DNA of 64,000 nucleotides from Flaviramulus basaltis (GCF_900114265.1 NZ_FPKV01000002.1:682001-746000), one strand, 5' to 3'; positions 18,024-26,924 are shown, numbered from the stretch's first letter. The notes: generated by a model from the sequence alone, not told the origin. Made by a program: numbers and translations.

Positions 18024-18752
18024 CTAAATGTTAGAAACTACACTTATAATACCAACTATTAAAATTAAAAAAAGAACAAATCCTCTAAACTGTTCTTGAG
18101 AAACATTATCAAGTGTTTTTTTTCCAATCCAAGTTCCAAAAACACTTACCAGAATTAAAATAGGGACTAAATACAAATCGTGTTTATGCATATAACCATT
18201 AAAGTAATACACAATAGTTCTGCTAAAATCTACACCTAAATCTATAACAGCTGATGTTGCTATAAATTTGTTTTTATCCATTTTAAAAGCAGCTAATGTT
18301 ATACCTCTTATAGCACCACCAGTTCCTAAAAGCCCAGCACTTAAACCAGAAAGTGCCCCTCCAATAATTGCATTTTTTGTTTTTGGAAGAATTTTTAATT
18401 GTTTAAAAATCAAAAACAATAAGCTTAAGATTATTAAAAATAATCCTAAAATATATGTTAATACTTTAGGATTAAAATATTGGCTAAAATAGGCGCCCAA
18501 CGAAACAAATAGAATAGCAGGAATACCTAAAGAAACCACAATTTTTTTATCTAGCCCTTTTTTAAACAGAACAATCTTAGACACATTACTAGATAAATGA
18601 TACAAAGCTGTTATACCTAAAACAGACTGAAAATCGAAAAAAAAATTAGCAATGGGAACAAAAAACACTGATGAACCAAAGCCTCCTATAGTACCAAGTA
18701 TTTCTGCTATAAGAGAAAGTATTATGAAAATAGGAAGATATCTAGTTAGCAA
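18024..18752 (-). CDS. TauE/SafE-family membrane permease
   Basis: Inner-membrane protein of 242 aa with about seven or eight hydrophobic helices and the family's paired motifs (GTIGGFGSSVFFVPIANF near the N-terminus and SGLSAGLLGTGGAIRGI in the middle). Family members export sulfite, sulfoacetate or other organosulfur anions; the substrate here is not shown. It is the last gene of a minus-strand series (lipoprotein 18781, helical protein 19462), and a role in sulfur-anion export would fit the SQR-like flavoprotein elsewhere in the island. Confidence 0.85.
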   Translation of the reverse strand: MLTRYLPIFIILSLIAEILGTIGGFGSSVFFVPIANFFFDFQSVLGITALYHLSSNVSKIVLFKKGLDKKIVVSLGIPAILFVSLGAYFSQYFNPKVLTYILGLFLIILSLLFLIFKQLKILPKTKNAIIGGALSGLSAGLLGTGGAIRGITLAAFKMDKNKFIATSAVIDLGVDFSRTIVYYFNGYMHKHDLYLVPILILVSVFGTWIGKKTLDNVSQEQFRGFVLFLILIVGIISVVSNI

Positions 18753-18780
18753 AATTTGTCTTGATAATTATAAATAAGTA

Positions 18781-19449
18781 TTATTTAATAGCCTCTTCAT
18801 TTATTATATTTTCCACTGTAACAGGTTGTATAAGTTGTTGCTCTTCTAAAACAACAACAACCAATCTAACATAGTCATTTACAGTTTCATTTATTGATTC
18901 CGGATCTGTAATATCTATATATCCTTTCCAAATAAGTTCTCGTTCCTTAGTCGGACATATACAGTACATCGATGTTTCTGTTTTATAGATAGTATATTCT
19001 TCATAATATTCTGGATTGTAAAATGCATCTTGATATTTTAAATAATCTTCTCTAAATCTTCTATGGGTACTATCATATCCATCATAGTCTTTTCTGTATG
19101 CAATTTTATCTTGTACACCAATTACTTTTGTAAATAAAATAGTATCAAATCCATCATTAATAAGATTGTTTTCGAGTGCTTTAAGCTCTTCTTCTGTTTT
19201 CTTTTCAGTAGTAAATGAAGTCTCAAAAAAACCAAAGCTCATTATAGCTTCTACTCCTCTAGATTCATATTCATCTTTTAATTGCATTTCAAACTTTTGT
19301 CTTGCTTGTAGATTAGAGGTCATACCAACTAATAAAACTTTATTAGGATAATAAACATCTATATCTGGATTTTTCCAGTTTTCAACCAACTCTGTTGTTG
19401 AACAACTAATTATTAAAAAACATAACGCTATTATTTTTATAAATTTCAT
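18781..19449 (-). CDS. Lipoprotein of unknown function
   Basis: Protein of 222 aa with a clear lipoprotein signal (IIALCFLIISCSTTELVENW, Cys at residue 16). The mature part starts with a beta-strand pattern (NKVLLVGMTSNLQARQKFE) and is rich in Glu, Tyr and Lys. I do not recognise the family; the fold looks alpha/beta, and the protein should sit in the periplasm or outer membrane. It lies 12 bp downstream of the helical protein at 19462 and 28 bp before the TauE permease, so the three form a likely operon behind Hsp20. Confidence 0.75.
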   Translation of the reverse strand: MKFIKIIALCFLIISCSTTELVENWKNPDIDVYYPNKVLLVGMTSNLQARQKFEMQLKDEYESRGVEAIMSFGFFETSFTTEKKTEEELKALENNLINDGFDTILFTKVIGVQDKIAYRKDYDGYDSTHRRFREDYLKYQDAFYNPEYYEEYTIYKTETSMYCICPTKERELIWKGYIDITDPESINETVNDYVRLVVVVLEEQQLIQPVTVENIINEEAIK

Positions 19450-19461
19450 TTTATTTTTTTT

Positions 19462-19905
19462 CTATTGAAGTAGCCTTTTCTGTTTACCTTCTTTTATAAT
19501 ACCTTTTATAAGTGAAAATAATTGAGTCTTTAATGTTCTGTTCTTTTTTAAAAATTCACTTACCTCAATAATGAGTTTTCCGTGTTCATCTTTATAGGCA
19601 TTCTCTTCATCAATTTGATTTATACCATCTACCATGACTTCAAGCCCTCTTTCATGTATTATTATGGTATCAATCAACATATTGGTTTCTTTTTGTAATG
19701 CGCTCAATTGTTCTACAATTATTTTACTCTTTGCAAAATATTTAGAGTCTATAAGTTGTAGTGTATATGATTTAACTAAATCATCAAAAAATAGTTGCTC
19801 ATCTTTTACAAACATTAATTCAGACAACCATTTACGTGAATCATTATGTATGATTTCTGTACTTAACCAAGCTTCGTATTTTGCTTTAATTCGTTTTGTT
19901 TTCAT
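19462..19905 (-). CDS. Small all-helical protein, paralogue of 20617-21033
   Basis: Protein of 147 aa without signal peptide or membrane segment, predicted almost wholly helical. Residues about 24-95 align by eye with the neighbour at 20617: both have KW at the start, two aromatic-rich helices with an FF/FL pair, and a central HE in the third helix. I do not recognise a named family; the His, Glu and Asp distribution recalls four-helix bundles of the hemerythrin or ferritin type, but no metal-site signature is complete. It lies directly behind Hsp20. Confidence 0.7.
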   Translation of the reverse strand: MKTKRIKAKYEAWLSTEIIHNDSRKWLSELMFVKDEQLFFDDLVKSYTLQLIDSKYFAKSKIIVEQLSALQKETNMLIDTIIIHERGLEVMVDGINQIDEENAYKDEHGKLIIEVSEFLKKNRTLKTQLFSLIKGIIKEGKQKRLLQ

Positions 19906-19920
19906 AATAATATTTTAAAA

Positions 19921-19968
19921 AATTAAAAAGCAGAAAGTAATATTTTGAAGATATATTGCTTTCTGCTT
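19921..19968 (-). terminator. Terminator after hsp20
   Basis: AAGCAGAAAG (19928-19937) pairs with CTTTCTGCTT (19959-19968). On the minus strand the stem is followed by a T-rich tail. It separates hsp20 from the gene starting at 19905, so expression of 19905-18024 would need readthrough or an unseen promoter. Confidence 0.7.
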
Positions 19969-19977
19969 GAATAGAAA

Positions 19978-20508
19978 TTAATTAACTTGAATAACTTTTT
20001 TAGGCGCCTCTTGTTGTATAATTTCTTCTTTTTTTAATAGCTTAACATTTAAAATGCCATTTTTATAAGATGCTTTTATGTCTTGTTCTAAATCTACAGA
20101 TGGAGGAAGCATCATTGATCTTTTGAAAGATTTATAACTAAATTCCTTACGGGAATAATCATCTTCTTTTTGCTCTTCTTCTACCTCTTTTTCACCACAA
20201 ACACGAAGTACTTCTTCTTGGATGGTAACTTCAAAATCTTTTTTATTAAAACCAGGAGCTGCAAACTCTATTTCAAAATCTTTATCATGTTCTTTTACAT
20301 TCATAGCTGGTAAAAGACTATCATTTTCAAAGAAATCATTGTTAAAAAGATTATCAAATCTTGTAAGACTATTTAAACTATCAAAATTAGAAGGAAATAA
20401 TCTTTCTCCCCATGGTCTTAGGAAACTGTTACCACTCCATGGAGTTACTAATCTGTTATCAAAAGGTGATGACAGGTTTCGTTTTCTACGTTTCATTAAT
20501 GTTGTCAT
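19978..20508 (-). CDS. Small heat shock protein, Hsp20/alpha-crystallin family
   Basis: ATP-independent holdase of 176 aa. The alpha-crystallin domain spans about 65-160 (MNVKEHDKDFEIEFAAPGFNKKDFEVTI, FSYKSFKRSMMLPPSVD, ASYKNGILNVKL), and the C-terminus has the I/V-x-I/V anchor (KKVIQVN). The N-terminal arm is Arg- and Phe-rich. It is preceded by a CRP-type operator plus -7 box at 20549-20591 and followed by a terminator. It sits at the left of the USP island, in line with a general stress role. Confidence 0.95.
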   Translation of the reverse strand: MTTLMKRRKRNLSSPFDNRLVTPWSGNSFLRPWGERLFPSNFDSLNSLTRFDNLFNNDFFENDSLLPAMNVKEHDKDFEIEFAAPGFNKKDFEVTIQEEVLRVCGEKEVEEEQKEDDYSRKEFSYKSFKRSMMLPPSVDLEQDIKASYKNGILNVKLLKKEEIIQQEAPKKVIQVN

Positions 20509-20548
20509 AATATTATTATTTTAAGTTAAACTTATTTATATAGCAACA

Positions 20549-20591
20549 CTAACTTAATGATATGTAATATCTTATGAAATGATATTAATCA
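20549..20591 (-). promoter_or_regulatory. Island promoter 1: CRP-type operator and -7 box for hsp20
   Basis: Operator TGATATTAATCA at 20580-20591 (TGA-N6-TCA; TGATTAATATCA on the minus strand), then 23 bases, then the minus-strand box TAAGTTAG (20556-20549). The hsp20 start is 40 bases further. Confidence 0.75.
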
Positions 20592-20616
20592 GTTTAGCAA
20601 ACAATTTTTCCTACTA

Positions 20617-21033
20617 TCATTTTATAATAACACTTTTAATGTATTCAAATATTTGCGTTTTTAAATTATTAGACTTTTTTACAAGAAGCTCTACATTGTA
20701 TTCTATTTTTACATGTGTTTCTATAAAAAAGTAATCGCAATCTATATCGTCACACTCCAGATATATTTTAATATGTTCCTCGTGAGATATTAATTTATTT
20801 AAAACTTCTTTACAGTCTATAATTACATTTTGAATTTCAGTTTTATATAATTGCAAAGTCTCAAATAAATTAATAATGCCCGAATTATAAATATCTGAAT
20901 CTATTAAGCTTTTTAAAAAGACAAAATCAATTTGTAAAAAATCAATTTGGTTTTTCCATTTTTTTGTATTATACTCCAATTCTTCCATTGTTTTATCTCT
21001 ATTAAAACTTTTAAAATCTGGAATAGTTTTCAT
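20617..21033 (-). CDS. Small all-helical protein, paralogue of 19462-19905
   Basis: Protein of 138 aa, soluble, predicted as a helical bundle. It shares with the 19462 product the order KW, then FLQIDFVFLKSLI, then a long helix with LISHEEHIKIYL. Two cysteines in an acidic segment (ECDDIDCDYF) could bind a metal or form a disulfide. It is the last gene of the minus-strand operon beginning with the USP at 24158 (18 bp after the beta-CASP hydrolase). Function unknown; a USP-associated stress role is inferred from context. Confidence 0.7.
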   Translation of the reverse strand: MKTIPDFKSFNRDKTMEELEYNTKKWKNQIDFLQIDFVFLKSLIDSDIYNSGIINLFETLQLYKTEIQNVIIDCKEVLNKLISHEEHIKIYLECDDIDCDYFFIETHVKIEYNVELLVKKSNNLKTQIFEYIKSVIIK

Positions 21034-21051
21034 GATTATTCTCTTTTATTA

Positions 21052-22425
21052 TTATATAATTAATCTTTCTACATCATTTAATTTAGGGCAACTAACTTGC
21101 CAACCAAACGTATCTTTTAATTTTATTCTGAAGACATTAGCAGCTGATGATTCTCCATGAATTAGAAATGTTTTTTCTGGAACATTTTTAATTGCACTTA
21201 ACCAATTTATTAGGTCATTTTGATCTGCATGTGCCGATAAGCTTTCAATGCTTTTAATACTAGCTTTTACAGAATAATACTTACCAAAAAACTTAATCTC
21301 GTGTGTGCCTTCTAATAATTGACGCCCTCTAGTCCCTTCTGCCTGATAACCCACTAACAAAACAGTTGTAGAGGTTTCATCTATAAATTGTTGTAAATAT
21401 GTTAATACCCTACCTCCCGTAACCATACCGCTACCTGCTATTATAATTTTAGATCTTTTATCATCAATAGTTTCCCAAGTTTCTTTATAAGATTGAATAA
21501 TATTTACATGATTACACATGGCATTATAATCTGCATTAGATAATTTATGCCATTTAGGGAAACGTTTAAAAACTTGTAAAACATTATTTCCCATAGGGCT
21601 ATCTACAAAAATTGGAATATTAGGAATTTTATTTTTTTCATATAATTTCCAAAGAATATACATAAGTGTTTGGAGCCGCTCTACCGCGAAACTTGGAATA
21701 ATAAGATTCCCTTTTTTATTAATAATATCTTTTATTAAAGAAACTAGTATTATTTCTAAATCTTCTTTTGGATGTAGTTTATCTCCGTAAGTGCTTTCAA
21801 TGAATAAATAATCTGCCCATTCTGGCTTTTTGGGGTCGTCTAATAAATAATCGTTGTTTCTTCCAATATCTCCTGAAAACACAAGACGTTTTCCGTTTAT
21901 ATCTAACTCTATAAATGTTGAACCAATTATATGTCCGTTAAATTGAAAACGATAGGATATTTGGTTAGACAAGCTTACCCATTTATCTTCTATCTCAACT
22001 TGAAACAATCGTATTGTTTTTTCTGCATCTTTTAAAGTGTAAAATGGTAGAGCTGGATTGTGCTTAGAGTATTTTTCTTTATTAGCTTTTTCAGCTTCTT
22101 CCTCATGTATTTTAGCACTATCTTTAAGAATAATTTCAGCAATGGCTAATGTAGGTGCAGTACCAATAATTTTTCCAACAAAACCTTGTTTTAATAATTT
22201 TGGTAAATATCCAACATGATCTAGATGTCCATGCGTGAGCAAGACGATATCTATACTTGCAACATTTACAGACAAATTATTCCAATTAAGTTCGCGTAAT
22301 TCTTTAAGCCCTTGAAACATTCCACAATCAATAAGAATTTTTTTATTAAAAGCTTCAATAAGAAATTTTGAACCTGTTACGGTAGCTGCTGCTCCTAAAA
22401 AATGAACTTTTGCATAATCAATCAT
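21052..22425 (-). CDS. MBL-fold beta-CASP hydrolase (CPSF73/Ysh1-type RNA-processing exonuclease family)
   Basis: Protein of 457 aa. The metallo-beta-lactamase half carries the zinc signature HGHLDH (LTHGHLDHVGYLPKL) and FSGDIGRNNDYLL. The beta-CASP half carries FVDSPMG and the glycine-rich IIAGSGMVTGGR, with a C-terminal His in SAHADQNDLINWL and a final HGE motif. The family processes RNA 3' ends or degrades RNA. It is encoded between an ATP-cone nuclease and a small helical protein in the operon headed by a USP, so stress-induced RNA turnover is a reasonable inference. Confidence 0.9.
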   Translation of the reverse strand: MIDYAKVHFLGAAATVTGSKFLIEAFNKKILIDCGMFQGLKELRELNWNNLSVNVASIDIVLLTHGHLDHVGYLPKLLKQGFVGKIIGTAPTLAIAEIILKDSAKIHEEEAEKANKEKYSKHNPALPFYTLKDAEKTIRLFQVEIEDKWVSLSNQISYRFQFNGHIIGSTFIELDINGKRLVFSGDIGRNNDYLLDDPKKPEWADYLFIESTYGDKLHPKEDLEIILVSLIKDIINKKGNLIIPSFAVERLQTLMYILWKLYEKNKIPNIPIFVDSPMGNNVLQVFKRFPKWHKLSNADYNAMCNHVNIIQSYKETWETIDDKRSKIIIAGSGMVTGGRVLTYLQQFIDETSTTVLLVGYQAEGTRGRQLLEGTHEIKFFGKYYSVKASIKSIESLSAHADQNDLINWLSAIKNVPEKTFLIHGESSAANVFRIKLKDTFGWQVSCPKLNDVERLII

Positions 22426-22436
22426 CTTTTTAAATT

Positions 22437-23279
22437 TTATTGATTACAGAGTTGTTTTATTTCATTAAGAATTTTTTGTTTTCTAGTATCTGAAATCCCC
22501 AAATGATCTAGGTAAAAAACATCTCCAATTAATTCCCTACACAGTACTACATCTCTACTTAATAAAAATTGTTTTTCTCGATTGCTTAACAAAGTAGATA
22601 CTGTAATTGGATACAATCTTAACCTATCTATTCTATCTTTTAAACCATTATTTTTTGGGCAATCCCAACTTAACAAGTATAATCCAACACAGTTACCATA
22701 AACTAAAGCATCTTCTGTAAATCTTGTATTTGTTACGACCCAACCTTTTGACAGTATTGTGTTATTTTCTAAATTAAAATCACCATTTGCTTTTACATCT
22801 TGATATCTTGAATTTATATATAATGGAATTTTAACATTACAATTTAATCCTTGCTCACCATGAAATTTACATTCTATTATATGAGTTTCATTATTCTTGG
22901 TTGCTATAACATCTATTTCATGTTTAACACATTTACCTTGTATAATTTTACCAACTTCTATATTATATCCTGAATATTTTAAAATTGCTCCTACAAAACG
23001 TTCAAAAGGAAAACCAGTGGGTCCTAATTCATAAATAGCATTTTTAAGCTTGTATTTTGATGCCAAATAACTTTTCTTTTTTTTAAGTAAAGCAAATGCT
23101 CTATTATAAATTTCTTTTGTTGAAATGCCTTGATACAACTCCCCTACTACAGTTTCAATTATTGTTTCAACTAAGGTGTTATCTGCACCTGTTCGTTTAA
23201 GTGAACTGCGGAGTTTTTCTAATGAAAATTTAACATAATCACCAGAAGATTTAATAATATCAACTGAGCTAGCATTCAT
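22437..23279 (-). CDS. ATP-cone domain fused to a Mrr-like PD-(D/E)xK nuclease domain
   Basis: Protein of 280 aa. Residues about 5-90 form an ATP-cone (VDIIKSSGDYVKFSLEKLRSSLKR), the nucleotide-sensing module of ribonucleotide reductases and NrdR. Residues about 95-170 carry a Mrr/restriction-endonuclease-like core: FERFVGAILKYSGYNIEVG, then HEIDVIA and IIECKFH, giving the D...E-x-K triad. The C-terminal part lacks a recognised domain. This pairing suggests a nuclease gated by ATP or dATP. It lies 12 bp before the beta-CASP gene and 22 bp after a USP in the same operon. Confidence 0.8.
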   Translation of the reverse strand: MNASSVDIIKSSGDYVKFSLEKLRSSLKRTGADNTLVETIIETVVGELYQGISTKEIYNRAFALLKKKKSYLASKYKLKNAIYELGPTGFPFERFVGAILKYSGYNIEVGKIIQGKCVKHEIDVIATKNNETHIIECKFHGEQGLNCNVKIPLYINSRYQDVKANGDFNLENNTILSKGWVVTNTRFTEDALVYGNCVGLYLLSWDCPKNNGLKDRIDRLRLYPITVSTLLSNREKQFLLSRDVVLCRELIGDVFYLDHLGISDTRKQKILNEIKQLCNQ

Positions 23280-23300
23280 GTTTTAGAAATAATATTTTTT

Positions 23301-24158
23301 TTAGTTTCTTAAATCGTGCATAACCAATATAGGTACAGCTGAATGATATGTTATGTCTTTTACTAATGGCTGTGTTAATATGCTTCCAAAAAACTTATGC
23401 TTTTTATTAATAAAAGCCACCATATCACTATCTCTACTTTCTACAAAACAGTTAATACCCGTAGGTATTTCCACATATCTTAAAGTATGAAATGAGTACT
23501 CAACACTTTCAAAAATAGCTTCTAAAAGTTTTTTGTTTTCAAGCTGCTTTTTATCTAGCTTACCCTCTTTTGAAATATGTAAGATGCGTATTGCGGCATT
23601 ACACGTTTTAGCAACATCTACCAAATACTTTAATTCACGTCTTTTAAAATGTGTTTTATAGCTAGTTGGAAATACTATTTCTTTAGGTAAATTGTGGTTT
23701 GCTTGTTCTGGTACAACAATTACAGCACAGTTTCTCACTTTTTCCATAACACTTAAAGCTGTACTTCCATAAACAGTTTTTCTAGAGTTTGTCTCACCTC
23801 TAGTTCCCATAACAATAATTTCTATGTCCTTTTCTTCAACTATATTTTTTATAGCTTCTAAAGCACTATTAAATGTTGTTATTGGTATAAAATTATGTTT
23901 AGAATTTTTATTATCTCTAAAAGCAATAGTATCTAATACTTTTGCCAATCCGTTCTCAGAATTTAATTTGGATTCTTCATATAAAGCACTTCCTGGCTCC
24001 ATATTAATTAAACTATCTATAACATTGGATGTGGCAGAAAAAACGTTAAGTACATAAAAATTACAATGTTCATTTTTATATAATTCTAAAGCATAAAGTA
24101 AAGCATGCCATGCGTTTTTCGAAAAATCTGTGGGTAATAATACATTATGTTTCATCAC
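23301..24158 (-). CDS. Universal stress protein, two-domain
   Basis: UspA-family protein of 285 aa with two USP-like halves. The first starts HNVLLPTDFSKNAWHALLYAL and has the nucleotide-loop region VMGTRGETNSRKTVYGSTALSV, matching G-x2-G-x9-G-S/T (G-TR-G-...-G-S), so ATP binding is likely. The second half (from about 155, EIVFPTSYKTHFKRREL) lacks that loop. Either of the tandem ATGs (24158 or 24155) could be used. It has its own operator promoter at 24181-24223 and heads the operon running to 20617. Confidence 0.92.
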   Translation of the reverse strand: MMKHNVLLPTDFSKNAWHALLYALELYKNEHCNFYVLNVFSATSNVIDSLINMEPGSALYEESKLNSENGLAKVLDTIAFRDNKNSKHNFIPITTFNSALEAIKNIVEEKDIEIIVMGTRGETNSRKTVYGSTALSVMEKVRNCAVIVVPEQANHNLPKEIVFPTSYKTHFKRRELKYLVDVAKTCNAAIRILHISKEGKLDKKQLENKKLLEAIFESVEYSFHTLRYVEIPTGINCFVESRDSDMVAFINKKHKFFGSILTQPLVKDITYHSAVPILVMHDLRN

Positions 24159-24180
24159 TTTTCTTTTTAATATTTATTAT

Positions 24181-24223
24181 TAAATGTAATATCTATAAAA
24201 CCTTGATGAAATGATAAAAATCA
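24181..24223 (-). promoter_or_regulatory. Island promoter 2: operator and -7 box for the USP at 24158
   Basis: Operator TGATAAAAATCA at 24212-24223, then 23 bases, then TACATTTA on the minus strand (24188-24181). The start codon is 22 bases further. The operator lies just past the stop of the upstream USP gene. Confidence 0.75.
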
Positions 24224-24225
24224 AC

Positions 24226-25056
24226 TTAACAAGGTACTACTAAAAAAGGCACTGTTGGATGAAATCCAATCTTTTTAATCACAGGTTCATTTATAATATT
24301 TTCAATAAAACTGTGTTTATAATTTACCATAACAAGTATGTTTATTTCTAGCTCTTCAATAAAATCTTTAATTTCTATTTCTTTTTTTGAGTAATCTGGT
24401 ATCCAATGAAACGTATGATTATAATTATTTAAATAACCTTTTAGCATCATTAAGTTATATTCCTGAACATCATTGAGTTCCTTTTGAATATTAATGTGCA
24501 TAATTCTTATTTTAGAGTCATATAAATCTGCTAATTCCTTTAATGGTTTTAATTCTTTATTGCTATAAAAGCGATTATAATCTGTAGGGAAAGCTATTTG
24601 AGATGGTGTAGTAAAATCGTACTCTTCTGGTATTATTAAAACTGGACAAAGTTTAACGTTTTTTATAATACGCATGGTATTAGTGCCAAAGAAAAACTCA
24701 TTAGCTCCAGTTACCCCTTTAGTACCCATAATAACCAAATCTATATTACTTTCTTTAACAATTCTTTTAATAGCACTTATTAAATCGTTTGAACTTATAA
24801 TTATTTCAAATTCATGATTTGTGTTTGCATCAGATGTTTCTACCAACTCTTTTAAAGCTAAAATTTCTTTCATTGCCTCTTCATTAATGGATTCTATAAA
24901 ACTGCTTGTTATATAAGTTCTAGAAGACATTGCCTTCAATTTTGTTGAGTGCAAAAAATAAAAAACACATGATTCATCTTTATATAATTTTAAAGCATAA
25001 ACTATAGCACTCCAGGCATTATCTGAAAAATCGGTGGGGAGAAGTATTTTTTTCAT
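24226..25056 (-). CDS. Universal stress protein, two-domain
   Basis: UspA-family protein of 276 aa. The first domain starts MKKILLPTDFSDNAWSAIVYAL and contains VIMGTKGVTGANEFFFGTNTMRI, with the full G-x2-G-x9-G-T nucleotide loop. The second (from about 150, IAFPTDYNRFYSNKELKPL) is degenerate. It starts 6 bp downstream of the USP at 25063 and is the third gene of the operon led from promoter 26809-26851. The C-terminus, HPTVPFLVVPC, matches the USP closing strand. Confidence 0.92.
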   Translation of the reverse strand: MKKILLPTDFSDNAWSAIVYALKLYKDESCVFYFLHSTKLKAMSSRTYITSSFIESINEEAMKEILALKELVETSDANTNHEFEIIISSNDLISAIKRIVKESNIDLVIMGTKGVTGANEFFFGTNTMRIIKNVKLCPVLIIPEEYDFTTPSQIAFPTDYNRFYSNKELKPLKELADLYDSKIRIMHINIQKELNDVQEYNLMMLKGYLNNYNHTFHWIPDYSKKEIEIKDFIEELEINILVMVNYKHSFIENIINEPVIKKIGFHPTVPFLVVPC

Positions 25057-25062
25057 GATTTA

Positions 25063-25911
25063 TTATTTATCAATTATTGATGGAATTACTAAAAATGGAA
25101 TTTTTAAATGAAATCCTATGTGATTAATTACCCTCTTAAAGAATAAATTCTCAAAAAAATAATGTTTATTATTAACCATAATCAACATATTTATTTTATT
25201 TTTTATTTGAAAATTCTCAATGGCATCTTCAACATTCTGATTACTTATATTATGAAAAAGGATTGCTTTTTTTTGTGATTTTTTTTCTAAAATCTGTTTG
25301 TTTTTTTCTTGGTTTTCAGATAAATCATAGCCATAAGATGCATGAAGCACATGAACTCTAGAGGTATGTGTTTTAGCAATTTCAAGTATTGGTTTTAAGT
25401 GTATATCTTTAAACTTAACTTCATAATCTGTGGCAAATAGTAGTTCATGTGGTTTTTCATAATTAAAATCATCTGGAATTGCTAAAACTGGGCATTTTAC
25501 TTGATTTAATACATGAACGGTATTCGACCCAAAAAGCACCTCTTTTGCTCCTGTAGCTCCTTTTGTACCCATAACTATTAGGTCTATATCATTATTTTTT
25601 ACTTGGTCTTTAATTTCTGGAATTAAGGAATTAAAAACAGATATTTTTTCGAAATTATGGTTAGAATTTTTATAGTTGCTTTGAATTTTTTTATAGATAT
25701 TATTTACATTTTTAATTGAAGTTTCTCGAACAGCATCGTTTAATCCAAATTGAGATGGATTAACTAAAACATATTCAATATGGTATACTATAGGTGTATA
25801 AGTATTAAGTAAATAAAACGTGCAAACCTCATCTTTATATAATTGTAAAGCATATTTAATAGCATTCCATGAGTTCTCTGAAAAATCTGTGGGAAGGAGT
25901 ATTTTTTTCAT
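25063..25911 (-). CDS. Universal stress protein, two-domain
   Basis: UspA-family protein of 282 aa from ATG 25911 (MKKILLPTDFSENSWNAI). An earlier in-frame ATG at 25941 would overlap the upstream USP gene and add ten non-family residues. The nucleotide loop is complete (GTKGATGAKEVLFGSN). The second half (about 140-282) keeps the fold but lost the loop. Second gene of the USP operon beginning at 26782; the 25911 start lies 17 bases after the upstream stop. Role inferred: energy or oxygen-limitation response, as for USPs in general. Confidence 0.92.
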   Translation of the reverse strand: MKKILLPTDFSENSWNAIKYALQLYKDEVCTFYLLNTYTPIVYHIEYVLVNPSQFGLNDAVRETSIKNVNNIYKKIQSNYKNSNHNFEKISVFNSLIPEIKDQVKNNDIDLIVMGTKGATGAKEVLFGSNTVHVLNQVKCPVLAIPDDFNYEKPHELLFATDYEVKFKDIHLKPILEIAKTHTSRVHVLHASYGYDLSENQEKNKQILEKKSQKKAILFHNISNQNVEDAIENFQIKNKINMLIMVNNKHYFFENLFFKRVINHIGFHLKIPFLVIPSIIDK

Positions 25912-25927
25912 GACTTTAATTTTTAAA

Positions 25928-26782
25928 TTATAAACTAACACGCTTAATATTTTGCAAAGCCAAAAATGGAATGCTAATATTTAAACTTATTTTATCAATG
26001 GGTGATTGAAATAATATATTTTCTAAATGTGAATGTCTTGTGTTAACCATAACAAGCATATTAATTTTGTTTTCTGAGATATAAGTATTAATAGTGTCTG
26101 TAATATGTTTGTTGTTAATAGTATAAAAGTTAATATCATTTTTACAAAGTGTTTCTTTTAAAAATGCCTTATTATCCTCTTGTCTTAAGGATAACTTATT
26201 GCTTTTTGATACATAAAGCACATCTATATTTGCTCTAAAAGGAGATGTCATTTCACACAATAATTTCAACTCTCTTCTTTTAAAAGGGATTAAATAATTT
26301 GTAGGGAACAATACATGTTTTGGCTTAGCATAATTACAATTACTAGGAATCGACAAAATAGGGCATTCTACATATTTTAATACTTGCAATGTATGGCTAC
26401 CAAAAGTTAATTTCCTTTCATTGGTTTTACCTTTTGTACCCATGACAATAATGTCAATATTTTCTTCATTAACAATATTATCTGCTTCATCTACTAGTAG
26501 ATTATTAGAACATATAATACGATATGTAAATCTGGGATTAGGATACTTTTCTTTAACCTGTTTTAATAGATCTTCTAATTGTTTTTTAGACTGCTCACCA
26601 ACTATTCTTGTAACCTCACTTAATGTTTCTCTTGTTAATAAGGTTTCATTAATATAAATATCATCTTGATAAGCATGCATGAAATAAATAATACTAACCT
26701 CATACTTAAAAAGTTGCAATGCATAGCTAATAGCATTCATTGCATTTACCGAAAAATCTGTTGGAATTAATATCTTTCTCAT
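25928..26782 (-). CDS. Universal stress protein, two-domain
   Basis: UspA-family protein of 284 aa from ATG 26782 (MRKILIPTDFSVNAMNAI). The alternative ATG at 26806 lies at the predicted transcription start of promoter 26809-26851, so I reject it. The loop GTKGKTNERKLTFGSH fits G-x2-G-x9-G-S. The second domain begins near VLFPTNYLIPFKRREL and is degenerate. First gene of a three-USP operon (26782 to 24226), itself under a perfect TGA-N6-TCA operator. Confidence 0.92.
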   Translation of the reverse strand: MRKILIPTDFSVNAMNAISYALQLFKYEVSIIYFMHAYQDDIYINETLLTRETLSEVTRIVGEQSKKQLEDLLKQVKEKYPNPRFTYRIICSNNLLVDEADNIVNEENIDIIVMGTKGKTNERKLTFGSHTLQVLKYVECPILSIPSNCNYAKPKHVLFPTNYLIPFKRRELKLLCEMTSPFRANIDVLYVSKSNKLSLRQEDNKAFLKETLCKNDINFYTINNKHITDTINTYISENKINMLVMVNTRHSHLENILFQSPIDKISLNISIPFLALQNIKRVSL

Positions 26783-26808
26783 TTCTAAGCTATTTATAAC
26801 TAACAACT

Positions 26809-26851
26809 TAAAAGTAGTAAGTCTATAATGGAAAAAAAATGATATTAATCA
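26809..26851 (-). promoter_or_regulatory. Island promoter 3: operator and -7 box for the three-USP operon
   Basis: Operator TGATATTAATCA at 26840-26851, then 23 bases, then TACTTTTA on the minus strand (26816-26809). The start at 26782 is 26 bases further. Confidence 0.78.
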
Positions 26852-26884
26852 GACATCTGTCTTATTTTATTAATAAAATAGATT

Positions 26885-26924
26885 TTAAAAACAAAAAACG
26901 GCAAAACTTAAAGTTTTACCGTTT
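26885..26924 (-). terminator. Terminator between the candidate sRNA region and the USP operon
   Basis: AAACGGTAAAACTT pairs with AAGTTTTGCCGTTT on the minus strand, with one mismatch, and is followed by TTTTTTGTTTTT. It ends minus-strand transcripts arriving from 27.3 kb before the USP promoter. The 150 bases between it and the UUCG hairpin at 27087 hold no open frame that I would support. Confidence 0.7.
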
